Below, piece by piece: positions 1-5,340 of a DNA stretch of 5,340 bases. Position 1 is the first letter of the stretch, and every line of letters starts with the position of its first letter. A program made the position numbers and the translations under genes. The stretch lies in NCBI GenBank assembly GCA_023389175.1, contig JAEWEW010000026.1:1-5340 (forward strand), given 5' to 3'. Source of the stretch: Pseudomonadota bacterium. GTDB lineage: Bacteria; Pseudomonadota; Gammaproteobacteria; Burkholderiales; Burkholderiaceae_E. The notes under the pieces are model-generated. The model was given only the letters and a program-made list of their open reading frames with translations, was not told the DNA's origin and made no database searches.

Positions 1-195
1 TCGCAGGACACGGTGGCGACCACCCTTGGCGAGTTGTCGCCCCTGGCTGCCGCGCTTTCCGGCAGGCCGGCCATCCTGATGCTCGGTGCCGGTGCCGGCG
101 GCGCGGGATGCCTGGATTACCGCGCGCCCTCCCGGCGTTGCGTCAGCGTCGCGCTCCAGGCCTGCGATCCGTTGACGACACCCCGCATCCGGTGA
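1..195 (+). CDS. C-terminal fragment, possible uroporphyrinogen-III C-methyltransferase
   Basis: The gene enters from the left edge and only its last 64 codons are visible, in frame from base 1 to a TGA at 193-195. The first 30 or so residues read like real protein. TVATTLGELSPLAAAL followed by RPAILMLG resembles the closing part of tetrapyrrole methylases of the SUMT/CobA type, where a TL-x-E/D-L helix precedes a PAxxxxG strand. Those enzymes add two SAM-derived methyls to uroporphyrinogen III for siroheme or cobalamin. The usual GEVV ending is not seen. Instead there is a 30-residue Gly/Ala then Arg/Cys-rich tail that runs antisense to the end of the neighbouring methyltransferase. That tail may be genuine, or may reflect a lost stop or a frameshift. 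The family call is tentative because no catalytic region is visible; that this is the end of some plus-strand gene is more secure. Confidence 0.45.
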   Translation, partial: SQDTVATTLGELSPLAAALSGRPAILMLGAGAGGAGCLDYRAPSRRCVSVALQACDPLTTPRIR

Positions 196-989
196 CCGTC
201 CACCTGCCCGGTATAGCGATCGCCGCCGACCGTGAACCGGATCTGCGGGCCGTCCATGCGCGCGTCGCTGATCGGCAGCGTCGAGCTGCCGTCCCGCAGC
301 GTGCCTTCGAGCATCTGGAAGGTCTGGGTGAGCTCGAGCTGCCTGCCGTCCATCGACCAGGTACCGGCCACCTTGGCGGGAACGACCCACTTGTAGGCAT
401 AGCAGAAGCCGGTGCAGCCTTCCGTGACCCGGGCGGTCTCGTCCGGCTTCCACTCGGTCATGTCGAAGGAATTGGATACCACGCGCGTGCCGGGTGCCAT
501 GTCCAGCAGCGTGGGCCGCAACCGCAGGTTCAGGTCCGGCAGAAGGAACAGGGTGACCACGGTCGCGTCGGAGAAATCCGCCTCGAAGATGTCCCCCTGC
601 TCGAAGGTCGCGCGGCCCTGCAGCCGTTCGGCCGCCGCCGCCTTGCGCGACAGCGCGACCATGTCGGGATTGAACTCGATGCCGCGTGCCGTCGCCCCGC
701 GCCGGGCCGCGGTGATCACCGTCCTGCCGTCGCCGGATCCCAGGTCGACCAGGCGGTCCTGCGGCGTGAGCCCGGCCATGTCGAGCATGCGGTCCACCAG
801 GACCTGGGAGGTGGGCACCCAGATCACGTCCTTGCCCGCCTGCCCCACCTTGGGCTCATAGGGATCTGCCGCGGGTGTCGCCGCGGCCGGCTGGGCCGCG
901 TTCAGGGCCTCGGTCTGGGCACCGGCCGCGGCGCCAAGGGCCGCGGCGAGGATCGCCGCGGCGCACAGGAATCTGCGCGAGCGCATCAT
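117..989 (-). CDS. Exported class I SAM-dependent methyltransferase with beta-rich C-terminal domain
   Basis: A 290-residue protein starting at the first of two adjacent ATGs (989 and 986), which follow a good AAGGAG ribosome site. Residues 1-24 form a typical Sec signal: Arg-rich start, Ala/Leu core, and an A-G-A site before Q25. No lipobox is seen. Residues about 50-180 are a Rossmann methyltransferase. VDLGSGDGR (81-89) is SAM motif I, E105 in GIEFNP is the likely ribose-binding acidic residue, GDIF (132-135) follows, and TLFLLPDLNLRLRP (146-159) is motif IV-like. This pattern recalls the FAM173/ATPSCKMT-like lysine methyltransferase relatives found in bacteria. Residues about 200-288 form a separate strand-rich domain beginning WVVPAKVAGTW, with repeated G-x-hydrophobic strands that suggest a small beta-barrel or lipocalin-like fold. 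Substrate is unknown. A signal peptide on a SAM-dependent enzyme is odd because periplasmic SAM is not established. It is transcribed divergently from the LysR-type regulator, and its 3' end overlaps the left-edge gene tail to tail. Confidence 0.88.
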   Translation of the reverse strand: MMRSRRFLCAAAILAAALGAAAGAQTEALNAAQPAAATPAADPYEPKVGQAGKDVIWVPTSQVLVDRMLDMAGLTPQDRLVDLGSGDGRTVITAARRGATARGIEFNPDMVALSRKAAAAERLQGRATFEQGDIFEADFSDATVVTLFLLPDLNLRLRPTLLDMAPGTRVVSNSFDMTEWKPDETARVTEGCTGFCYAYKWVVPAKVAGTWSMDGRQLELTQTFQMLEGTLRDGSSTLPISDARMDGPQIRFTVGGDRYTGQVDGHRMRGVVNGSQAWSATLTQRREGAR

Positions 990-1161
990 CGTCGAACTCC
1001 TTTCCTGGGTTGGCTGTCGCCGCCAATCGTAATGCGATCGTCCGAGACGCGCCGCGAATGGTCGACCGCCTGCCGGCAGGAATGCGGGCGCCACGCACCG
1101 GCCGTACACTCCGCCCATCGTCGAGCTCGCCCGGCCGCCCGAAGCCACTGACATACCCGCC
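990..1161. promoter_or_regulatory. Divergent promoter/operator region between methyltransferase and CysB-like regulator genes
   Basis: The two genes point away from each other across 172 bases, so both promoters should lie here. LysR-type regulators often bind such regions and repress their own gene. Visible structure: an inverted repeat TTGGC-N7-GCCAA (1010-1026); an abutting dyad ATCG-N5-CGAT (1026-1038) in the most AT-rich part; a perfect 12-base palindrome CCTGCCGGCAGG (1069-1080); and a -10-like TACACT (1105-1110) facing the regulator gene. No convincing -35 pairs with it, and the regulator's GTG has no clear Shine-Dalgarno. The region's promoter role follows from gene layout; the individual sites are only candidates. 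Confidence 0.45.
997..1002 (-). promoter_or_regulatory. Shine-Dalgarno site of the exported methyltransferase
   Basis: On the minus strand this reads AAGGAG, followed by seven bases and then ATG at 989. It is the best ribosome-binding site in the window. It decides the start in favour of 989 over in-frame extensions reaching 1154, which would bury the signal peptide. Confidence 0.7.
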
Positions 1162-2067
1162 GTGAACCTACAGCAGCTTCGCTACCTGAGAGAGACGGTC
1201 CGGCGGGACCTGAACCTCACCGCCGCCGCCCAGGTGCTGTACACCTCGCAGCCCGGCCTCTCCAAGGCAATCCGGGAGCTGGAGGACGAGCTCGGCATCA
1301 CCATCTTCGTGCGCCACGGCAAGCGCCTCACCGCCCTGACCGACGCCGGCCGCGAGGTGCTCGCGATCGTCGAGCGCATCCTGCTCGAGATCGACAACCT
1401 CAAGCGCAGCGCCGCCAACTGGCACGATACCCAGACCGGCGAGCTGCGCATCGCCGCCACCCATACGCAGGCGCGCTATTCGTTGCCGCGGGCCATCGCC
1501 ATGGTGAGGGAGCGCTATCCCGAAGTGGTCGTCCGGCTGCACCAGGGAAGCCCGTCGCAGATCGTCGCGATGCTGCGCGCCGGCCAGGTGGACCTCGGCA
1601 TCGCGACCGAATCCATCGGCCAGCAGGCCGACCTCGATTCGCAGGCGCTGTTCTCCTGGTATCACTGCGCGGTCGCGGCGCCATCGCATCCGCTCGGCCG
1701 GCAGCCGTCGGTCAGCCTTGAAGAGCTCGCGCGCCACGATCTCATCACCTACGACCCGCAGTTCGCCGGACGCGGCCGCATCGACCGCGCCTTCGCCGAA
1801 CGCGGACTCGCGCCGCGCATCGTGCTCGAGGCGACCGATTCCGACGTCATCAAGACCTATGTGCGCCTGGGCCTGGGCATCGGCATCGTCTCGGAGCTCG
1901 CCTTCGAGGATCCGGTGCCGCCCGGCGACGCGCCGGCCGCCCCGGACGGCCTGGTGCGCCTGGCGATCGGCCGCCCCTTCGCCCGCAACGAGACCCGCGT
2001 GGCCTACCTGCACGGCCGCATCCTGCGCGGCTACGAGCAGGCTCTGATCGACGCGATGAAGCGCTGA
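1162..2067 (+). CDS. CysB-family LysR-type transcriptional regulator
   Basis: A 301-residue cytoplasmic DNA-binding regulator. The GTG start is fixed by alignment: NLQQLRYL at residues 2-9 matches the CysB N-terminus KLQQLRYI. The winged helix-turn-helix occupies about residues 1-60, with the recognition region LYTSQPGLSKAIRELEDELG (26-45) nearly identical to CysB. A linker helix follows to about 90, then the periplasmic-binding-protein-like effector domain. From memory of enterobacterial CysB, the two align without gaps through about residue 210. The pocket residues T100, T102, Q103 and T149 are kept (THTQAR at 100-105, IATE at 147-150), and TDSDVIKTYVRLGLGIGI (225-242) is the CysB-family signature. 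The residue matching CysB Thr202 is Ala202 (FAGRG). It is about 20 residues shorter than CysB at the C-terminus. Relatives include Cbl, SsuR and TsaR, which govern sulfate, sulfonate or related metabolism, so the exact regulon cannot be named. It lies upstream of and codirectional with the dehydrogenase-thioesterase pair, its likely target, and divergent from the exported methyltransferase. Confidence 0.93.
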   Translation: MNLQQLRYLRETVRRDLNLTAAAQVLYTSQPGLSKAIRELEDELGITIFVRHGKRLTALTDAGREVLAIVERILLEIDNLKRSAANWHDTQTGELRIAATHTQARYSLPRAIAMVRERYPEVVVRLHQGSPSQIVAMLRAGQVDLGIATESIGQQADLDSQALFSWYHCAVAAPSHPLGRQPSVSLEELARHDLITYDPQFAGRGRIDRAFAERGLAPRIVLEATDSDVIKTYVRLGLGIGIVSELAFEDPVPPGDAPAAPDGLVRLAIGRPFARNETRVAYLHGRILRGYEQALIDAMKR

Positions 2068-2074
2068 GGTCCGC

Positions 2075-2102
2075 CCGGTCGCCGGCAGGGCCGGTCGCCG
2101 GC
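2075..2102 (+). repeat. Short tandem direct repeat after the regulator gene
   Basis: CCGGTCGCCGGC occurs twice (2075-2086 and 2091-2102), 16 bases apart start to start, and is followed by a partial echo GGTCGCGG. Within it, CCGGC-AGG-GCCGG (2082-2094) can fold into a small hairpin with no T-run. It may be a weak termination or pausing element, or only GC-rich low-complexity sequence. Confidence 0.4.
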
Positions 2103-2133
2103 GGTCGCGGCGGCGGACATGCGATCATTGCGC

Positions 2134-2154
2134 CGCGGCTTCGGCTGAGCCGCG
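2134..2154 (+). other. Hairpin upstream of the dehydrogenase gene
   Basis: CGCGGCT (2134-2140) and AGCCGCG (2148-2154) are perfect 7-base complementary arms around a 7-base loop, followed by TTCC rather than a T-tract. It sits 29 bases before the dehydrogenase ATG, so in a transcript it would be a 5'-leader stem. It could be an attenuating or mRNA-protecting structure, a weak terminator for the regulator gene, or an operator. The sequence does not distinguish these. Confidence 0.35.
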
Positions 2155-2183
2155 TTCCACGAGACGAGCGAGGCAACCCTTCG

Positions 2184-3257
2184 ATGGCTGACCTGACAGT
2201 CCACCCCGAGGCGCTCCACCGCTGGGTGGCGGACCTCTTCACCGCCGCCGGGTCCAATGCGACCGAGGCGCGGCTCGCCGCCGACCACCTGGTCGACGCG
2301 AATCTCACCGGCCACGATTCGCACGGGGTCGGCATGATCCCGAAGTACGTCACCGCGCTGGTCAGCGGGCGTCTTCGGCTCAACCAGCAGGTCCGGATCG
2401 TGAGCGATACCGGCACCATGCTGACGGTGGACGCCGGGCGTGGCCTGGGGCAGTCGGTCGCCCACCAGGCGATGGCGCTTGCCATCGAGCGCGCCCGTGA
2501 GCACGGCGTGTGCGTCATGGGCCTGCGCAACAGCCACCACATCGGCCGGGTCGGCCACTGGGCCGAGCAGGCGATCGCCGCCGGCATGGTGTCGATCCAT
2601 TTCACCAACGCCAACAGCATCCATGTCGTCGCGCCCCACGGGGGCGCCGAGGCGCGCTTCGTCACCAATCCGTTCACGGTGGGCATTCCGCGGCGCACGC
2701 GCGAGCCGCTGCTGCTGGATTTCGCGACCAGCGCGATCGCCCACGGCAAGGCACGGGTCGCGTACAACAAGAAGGTGCCGGTGCCCGCCGGCTGCCTGAT
2801 CGACGACCAGGGTCGACCCACCACCGATCCTGCCGTGGTGTTCGAATCGCCCGCCGGCGCCCTGCTCACCTTCGCGGGTCACAAGGGCTATGCGCTCGCG
2901 ATGGTCTGCGAGATCCTCGGCGCCGCGCTGACCGGCGGCGACACCAGCACGCCGGTGGACGGCGAGGACGTCTCGCTGCGGGTCTGGAACAGCATGCTCA
3001 CCATCGTCTTCGATCCCGCGCGGCTGGGGTCCCCGGAGGAGTTCGAGCAGCGCGCGGCCGATTTCGAGGACTGGGTCCGATCCGCCCGCCCGGCCCCGGG
3101 CTCGGACGGCGTGCGCATGCCGGGCGATCCGGAGCGCGAGTCTCGTCGTGCCCGCGCGAACGGCATCGTGATCGACGCCCAGACGGTCGCGCAGATGGAC
3201 GAGGCGGCGCGCCAGGTGTCCGCCGCCCTGCCGCGGTTGGCGAGCATCGCCAGATGA
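2184..3257 (+). CDS. Ldh/YbiC-family NAD(P)-dependent 2-hydroxycarboxylate dehydrogenase
   Basis: A 357-residue cytoplasmic oxidoreductase of the malate/L-lactate dehydrogenase type II family, which does not use a classical Rossmann fold. It closely follows E. coli YbiC (HcxB, hydroxycarboxylate dehydrogenase B), which interconverts 2-oxo acids such as (hydroxy)phenylpyruvate and 2-oxoglutarate with their 2-hydroxy acids. Seen here: HDSHGVGMIPKYV (44-56), NSHHIGRVGHWAEQA (116-130) with likely catalytic His119, VVAPHGG (148-154), TNPF (161-164), DFATSAIAHGKARVA (179-193), PVPAGCLID (199-207) and GHKGYALAMVCEILGAALTGG (232-252, here described by its GHKGYALA core). It appears full length. The ATG at 2184 follows a modest GAGG ribosome site about ten bases upstream, and the next gene overlaps its stop by four bases. 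Substrate is inferred only by family: a 2-hydroxy acid, possibly aromatic given the thioesterase beside it. Regulation by the upstream CysB-like protein is likely from position alone. Confidence 0.92.
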   Translation: MADLTVHPEALHRWVADLFTAAGSNATEARLAADHLVDANLTGHDSHGVGMIPKYVTALVSGRLRLNQQVRIVSDTGTMLTVDAGRGLGQSVAHQAMALAIERAREHGVCVMGLRNSHHIGRVGHWAEQAIAAGMVSIHFTNANSIHVVAPHGGAEARFVTNPFTVGIPRRTREPLLLDFATSAIAHGKARVAYNKKVPVPAGCLIDDQGRPTTDPAVVFESPAGALLTFAGHKGYALAMVCEILGAALTGGDTSTPVDGEDVSLRVWNSMLTIVFDPARLGSPEEFEQRAADFEDWVRSARPAPGSDGVRMPGDPERESRRARANGIVIDAQTVAQMDEAARQVSAALPRLASIAR

Positions 3258-3736
3258 GCACGCCCGCGCAGCCGTCCGCGCCGTCGTTGGCGCCGCTCGA
3301 GCCGTACGAGGGCTTGCGGGTCTTCACCTACCACCGGCAGGTCTCCTTCGGCGACTGCGATCCGGCGGGCATCGCCTTCTATCCCAACTTCTATCGCTGG
3401 TTCGACGAGGCGGTGCACGCCCTGATGAACGAGATCGGCTGGAGCTGGCGGCGCACCGCGAAGGAGATGGGCTGGCTGGGACTTCCCTGCGCGCAGGCAA
3501 GCGCGGAGTTCATCCGCCCGGTCACCCACGGCCAGTCCATCCGGGTGGAGTCGCGGGCGATCCGCTTCGAGCCCCGCCGGATCGTGTTCCTGCACCGGGT
3601 GTACCGCGGCGCCACGCTGCTCTGCACAGGCGAGGAGAAGCGCTTCGTCGGCATCCCGCATCCGGACGATCCGGACCGGGTCAAGGCGATCGATCCGCCC
3701 CGGGAACTGCAGCGTCTCCTTACAACGCCGCCCTGA
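3254..3736 (+). CDS. 4-hydroxybenzoyl-CoA-type acyl-CoA thioesterase (hotdog fold)
   Basis: A 160-residue hotdog-fold thioesterase that hydrolyses an acyl-CoA to the free acid and CoA in the cytoplasm. The block FGDCDPAGIAFYPNFYRWFD (32-51) is almost that of Pseudomonas 4-hydroxybenzoyl-CoA thioesterase, and Asp36 matches its catalytic Asp17. The C-terminal RVKAIDPP (142-149) matches that enzyme's closing LRAIEVP segment. Related YbgC/FadM proteins share the fold, but the GDCDPAG form and the C-terminus favour the 4HBT group. A Pro/Ala-rich extension of about 20 residues precedes the domain. The ATG at 3254 shares ATGA with the dehydrogenase stop, so translation is probably coupled; there is no strong ribosome site of its own. 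The last 17 bases overlap the 3' end of the oppositely oriented metal-binding protein gene. The acyl group is not determined by sequence. An aromatic acyl-CoA is plausible, but short-chain or branched acyl-CoAs cannot be excluded. Confidence 0.9.
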   Translation: MSTPAQPSAPSLAPLEPYEGLRVFTYHRQVSFGDCDPAGIAFYPNFYRWFDEAVHALMNEIGWSWRRTAKEMGWLGLPCAQASAEFIRPVTHGQSIRVESRAIRFEPRRIVFLHRVYRGATLLCTGEEKRFVGIPHPDDPDRVKAIDPPRELQRLLTTPP

Positions 3737-4742
3737 TCGCCCGCGCGTTGAATCGCATCATCGCCTCGTAGGTGGCGGCGGGACCGTCCGCGGCCGACAG
3801 GCTGTCCGCATAGAGGCGCCCGGCCTCGGCGCCGCCGGTCTCGTCGCGGATGCGCGCGAGCAACCGCGCATCCGACAATCCCTCAACGAAGTACGCCCGC
3901 ACGCCTTCGGCCCGGATCAGCCGGATGAGCCGCGACACCGCCGCCGCCGACGGCTCGGCGTCGGTGCTCGCGCCCACGGGCGCGAGGAAGCGCACGCCGT
4001 ATTCGCGCGCGAAGTAGCCGAACGCGGCGTGCGAGGTCACCACCTTGCGACGCTCCGGTGGCACTGCCGCGAGCGTATCGCGGATCTCCCGGTCGAGCTG
4101 GGCCAGCGTCGCCGAATAGCGCGCCGCGTTCTCCCGGAAAACCGGGCAGGCCTCGACCCGCGCACTGCAGAGCGCATCCGCGATGTTGGAGACATAGCGT
4201 CGGGCGTTCGGCACGCTCTGCCAGGCATGCGGATCCACCGCCCGGAGGCCGCCCTTGGCCTGGCCATGATCGCGCCCGTGATCGTGGTCATCGGCGCCAT
4301 GGGCATGGCCGCCGGCGAGCGTCAGCGGCTCGATACCCGCGCTCGCGACGGCCACCGGCCCGCGGTAGCCGCTCGAGCGGACCAGCCGCGCCATCCACCC
4401 CTCGAAGTCCAGGCCGTTCGCCACCACCAGCGCCGCCGCGGCAATCTGCTTGGCATGGTTCGGCCCGGGCCGGAACACGTGCACGTCGCCGCCCGGCGGC
4501 ACCAGGCTGGTCACGGCGACCGCGTCGCCACCCACCTGCGCGACCAGGTCGGCAAGGATGCTGAAGGTGGCGACCACCGGGATGGCCGACCGGGTGGATG
4601 GACCCGGCGCGTCCACCGACTTCGGCGCCGAAGCATCCTGGGCGAATGCCGTGCCGGCGCTCGCGACGCCGGCGAGCAGCGCGGCAGCGGCGGCGAGGGC
4701 ACGGACGGCACCGGCCAGGCTGTGCGGGGCGTGCTTGGTCAT
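3720..4742 (-). CDS. Periplasmic zinc-type (ZnuA/TroA-like) metal-binding protein of an ABC importer
   Basis: A 340-residue cluster A-I solute-binding protein that captures Zn2+ (or Mn2+) in the periplasm for its ABC permease. Residues 1-34 are a Sec signal with an Ala-rich core and an A-F-A site before Q35. IPVVATFSILADLVAQVGGD (54-73) opens the mature fold. Likely metal ligands are His88 (GGDVHVF), His172 (DPHAW), His238 (TSHAAFGYF) and Asp313 (YADSLS). A His at the third position, where Mn-type PsaA/MntC have Glu, points to zinc. A His/Asp-rich loop at 146-159 (HAHGADDHDHGRDHG, bases about 4266-4307) is typical of zinc-type members and may collect metal. Cys192 and Cys199 could form a disulfide. 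The start at 4742 was chosen because it directly precedes the signal peptide; 4754 would add four residues, and neither has a strong ribosome site. It lies 34 bases after the permease stop, so it is the downstream gene of the same operon. Zur control is expected but its box would be outside the window. Confidence 0.92.
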   Translation of the reverse strand: MTKHAPHSLAGAVRALAAAAALLAGVASAGTAFAQDASAPKSVDAPGPSTRSAIPVVATFSILADLVAQVGGDAVAVTSLVPPGGDVHVFRPGPNHAKQIAAAALVVANGLDFEGWMARLVRSSGYRGPVAVASAGIEPLTLAGGHAHGADDHDHGRDHGQAKGGLRAVDPHAWQSVPNARRYVSNIADALCSARVEACPVFRENAARYSATLAQLDREIRDTLAAVPPERRKVVTSHAAFGYFAREYGVRFLAPVGASTDAEPSAAAVSRLIRLIRAEGVRAYFVEGLSDARLLARIRDETGGAEAGRLYADSLSAADGPAATYEAMMRFNARAIRAAL

Positions 4743-4776
4743 GGGCGATGGCATTCCAGCGACGGGGCGAAGCCGG

Positions 4777-5340
4777 TCACACCCGATAGTGCCGCCGCGG
4801 CCGCACGTTCTGGGCGACCAGCCCCTGCGTTCCGACAACCAGCGACAGGCAGTAGGTGCCGCCGAGCACCAGCACGATGGTCGGGCCGGTCGCCCACTCG
4901 AGGTGATAGGACAGCAGCAGGCCGCCGACGCTGCCGGCCAGCGCGATCGCGACCGCGACCAGCACCAGCCGGTTGAACTCCCTCACCCACAGGCGGGCCG
5001 CGGCGGCCGGCAGGATCATCATGCCGACCGCGAGCAGCGTGCCGAGCGCGTGAAAGCCGGCGACCAGGTTGAGCACCAGCAGCACCATGAAGCCCTGGTG
5101 CGCCACGACGCTCCAGCGGCCGTGGCGCGGCATCAGGCCGGGGTCGACGCATTCGAAGACCAGCGGACGATAGAGGATGGCGAGCGCGACCAGCGTAGCC
5201 GACGCGATCGCGCCGAGCAGCAGGAGCGCCGCGTCGTCGAGCGCGAGCACCGAGCCGAACAGCACGTGCAGCAGGTCCACGCTGCCGCCCGCGGTCGAGA
5301 CGATCACCACGCCGACGGAAAGCGACAGCAGGTAGAAGGC
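4777..5340 (-). CDS. Zn/Mn ABC transporter permease, ZnuB-like (N-terminus beyond right edge)
   Basis: The reading frame is open to the right edge. The visible 187 residues are the C-terminal two thirds of a family that is usually about 260-300 long, so the start lies outside the window. A GTG at 5308 is internal, because protein-like sequence (AFYLLSLSVG) continues upstream of it. Features, in visible-residue numbering: VDLLHVLFGSVLA (21-33) matches the loop conserved in ABC-3 metal permeases; FECVDPGLMPRHG (62-74) matches the FD-P-A-x-x-G cytoplasmic loop contacting the ATPase; GTLLAVGMMILPAAAARLW (100-118) matches the conserved G-x-LL-PAA-A helix. Hydrophobic segments at about 1-15, 38-58, 78-96, 98-117, 124-145 and 152-171 are probable membrane helices, and an Arg-rich tail ends the protein. 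With the binding protein 34 bases downstream it forms the membrane channel of a zinc or manganese importer. The ATPase is not in view and probably lies upstream. Confidence 0.9.
   Translation of the reverse strand, partial: AFYLLSLSVGVVIVSTAGGSVDLLHVLFGSVLALDDAALLLLGAIASATLVALAILYRPLVFECVDPGLMPRHGRWSVVAHQGFMVLLVLNLVAGFHALGTLLAVGMMILPAAAARLWVREFNRLVLVAVAIALAGSVGGLLLSYHLEWATGPTIVLVLGGTYCLSLVVGTQGLVAQNVRPRRHYRV

Noticed and set aside
88..99. GCCGGTGCCGGC palindrome as a terminator between the convergent left-end genes
   Set aside because: The arms leave only a two-base loop, there is no T-run, and it lies inside the open frame of the left-edge gene.
108..1151. Long plus-strand open frame (347 codons) opposite the methyltransferase
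   Set aside because: It is Arg/Gly/His-rich with no recognisable motif. The minus strand here has a signal peptide, SAM motifs and a good ribosome site, so this is a GC-rich antisense shadow.
990..1154. N-terminal extension of the methyltransferase to a start at 1154
   Set aside because: It would add 55 non-conserved residues ahead of a clear signal peptide, nearly abut the divergent regulator start, and ignore the AAGGAG site placed for 989.
1168..2013. Minus-strand open frame of 281 codons opposite the regulator
   Set aside because: It is antisense to a strongly recognised CysB-family gene, and its translation has low-complexity Gly/Arg/Asp composition without domains.
1850..2882. Two overlapping minus-strand open frames of 339 and 283 codons spanning the regulator end, the gap and the dehydrogenase
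   Set aside because: They compete with two recognised plus-strand genes, show no family features, and are expected by chance at this GC content.
2510..3253. Upstream extension of the thioesterase frame through the dehydrogenase gene
   Set aside because: That part translates to Arg/Gly-rich nonsense inside the dehydrogenase. The protein-like sequence starts only at the ATG at 3254.
2888..3661. Minus-strand open frame of 257 codons opposite dehydrogenase and thioesterase
   Set aside because: No motifs are seen, and the opposite strand carries conserved catalytic blocks.
4743..4838. Extended start of the metal-binding protein at 4838
   Set aside because: The extra 32 residues overlap the permease coding end, look unlike a leader sequence, and would bury the signal peptide that begins at 4742.
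4029..4976. Plus-strand open frame of 315 codons opposite the metal-binding protein
   Set aside because: It is antisense to the recognised binding protein and permease, and its composition is Arg/Gly/Ala-biased.

Overview
The window is uniformly GC-rich and densely packed, with single-gene gaps of at most 172 bases. It has the look of a chromosomal segment from a high-GC proteobacterium. A betaproteobacterium (Burkholderiales-like) or a related gammaproteobacterium is the best guess, from the CysB-type regulator, the YbiC-like dehydrogenase and the zinc-type ABC transporter. This placement is inference. I see no tRNA, rRNA, CRISPR array, insertion sequence or phage gene, and no stretch above 300 bases lacks a gene.

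Layout, left to right. (1) The 3' end of a plus-strand gene enters from the left edge. Its last recognisable residues resemble the C-terminus of a uroporphyrinogen-III C-methyltransferase (tentative). (2) A minus-strand gene (117-989) encodes a protein with a signal peptide, a class I SAM-methyltransferase core and a beta-rich C-terminal domain. (3) A 172-base divergent promoter region (990-1161) holds several short dyads. (4) A CysB-family LysR-type regulator follows (1162-2067, GTG start). (5) After a 116-base gap with a direct repeat and a hairpin come two translationally coupled plus-strand genes: a YbiC/HcxB-like 2-hydroxycarboxylate dehydrogenase (2184-3257) and a 4-hydroxybenzoyl-CoA-type hotdog thioesterase (3254-3736). 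(6) Converging on these from the right is a minus-strand metal-uptake operon: the 3' part of an ABC permease (4777 to the right edge), then a zinc-type periplasmic binding protein (4742-3720).

How the genes may work together. The regulator, dehydrogenase and thioesterase share a strand and look like a small catabolic or detoxification unit. It could act on a hydroxy/oxo-acid, perhaps aromatic, and its CoA thioester. The CysB-like regulator keeps most of the known CysB effector-pocket residues but has Ala where CysB has Thr202, so its ligand may differ. The permease and binding protein belong to one high-affinity Zn/Mn importer, whose ATPase is not in view and probably lies beyond the right edge.

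Most of this is recognisable biology. The least explained items are the apparently exported SAM-methyltransferase and the substrate of the dehydrogenase-thioesterase pair.
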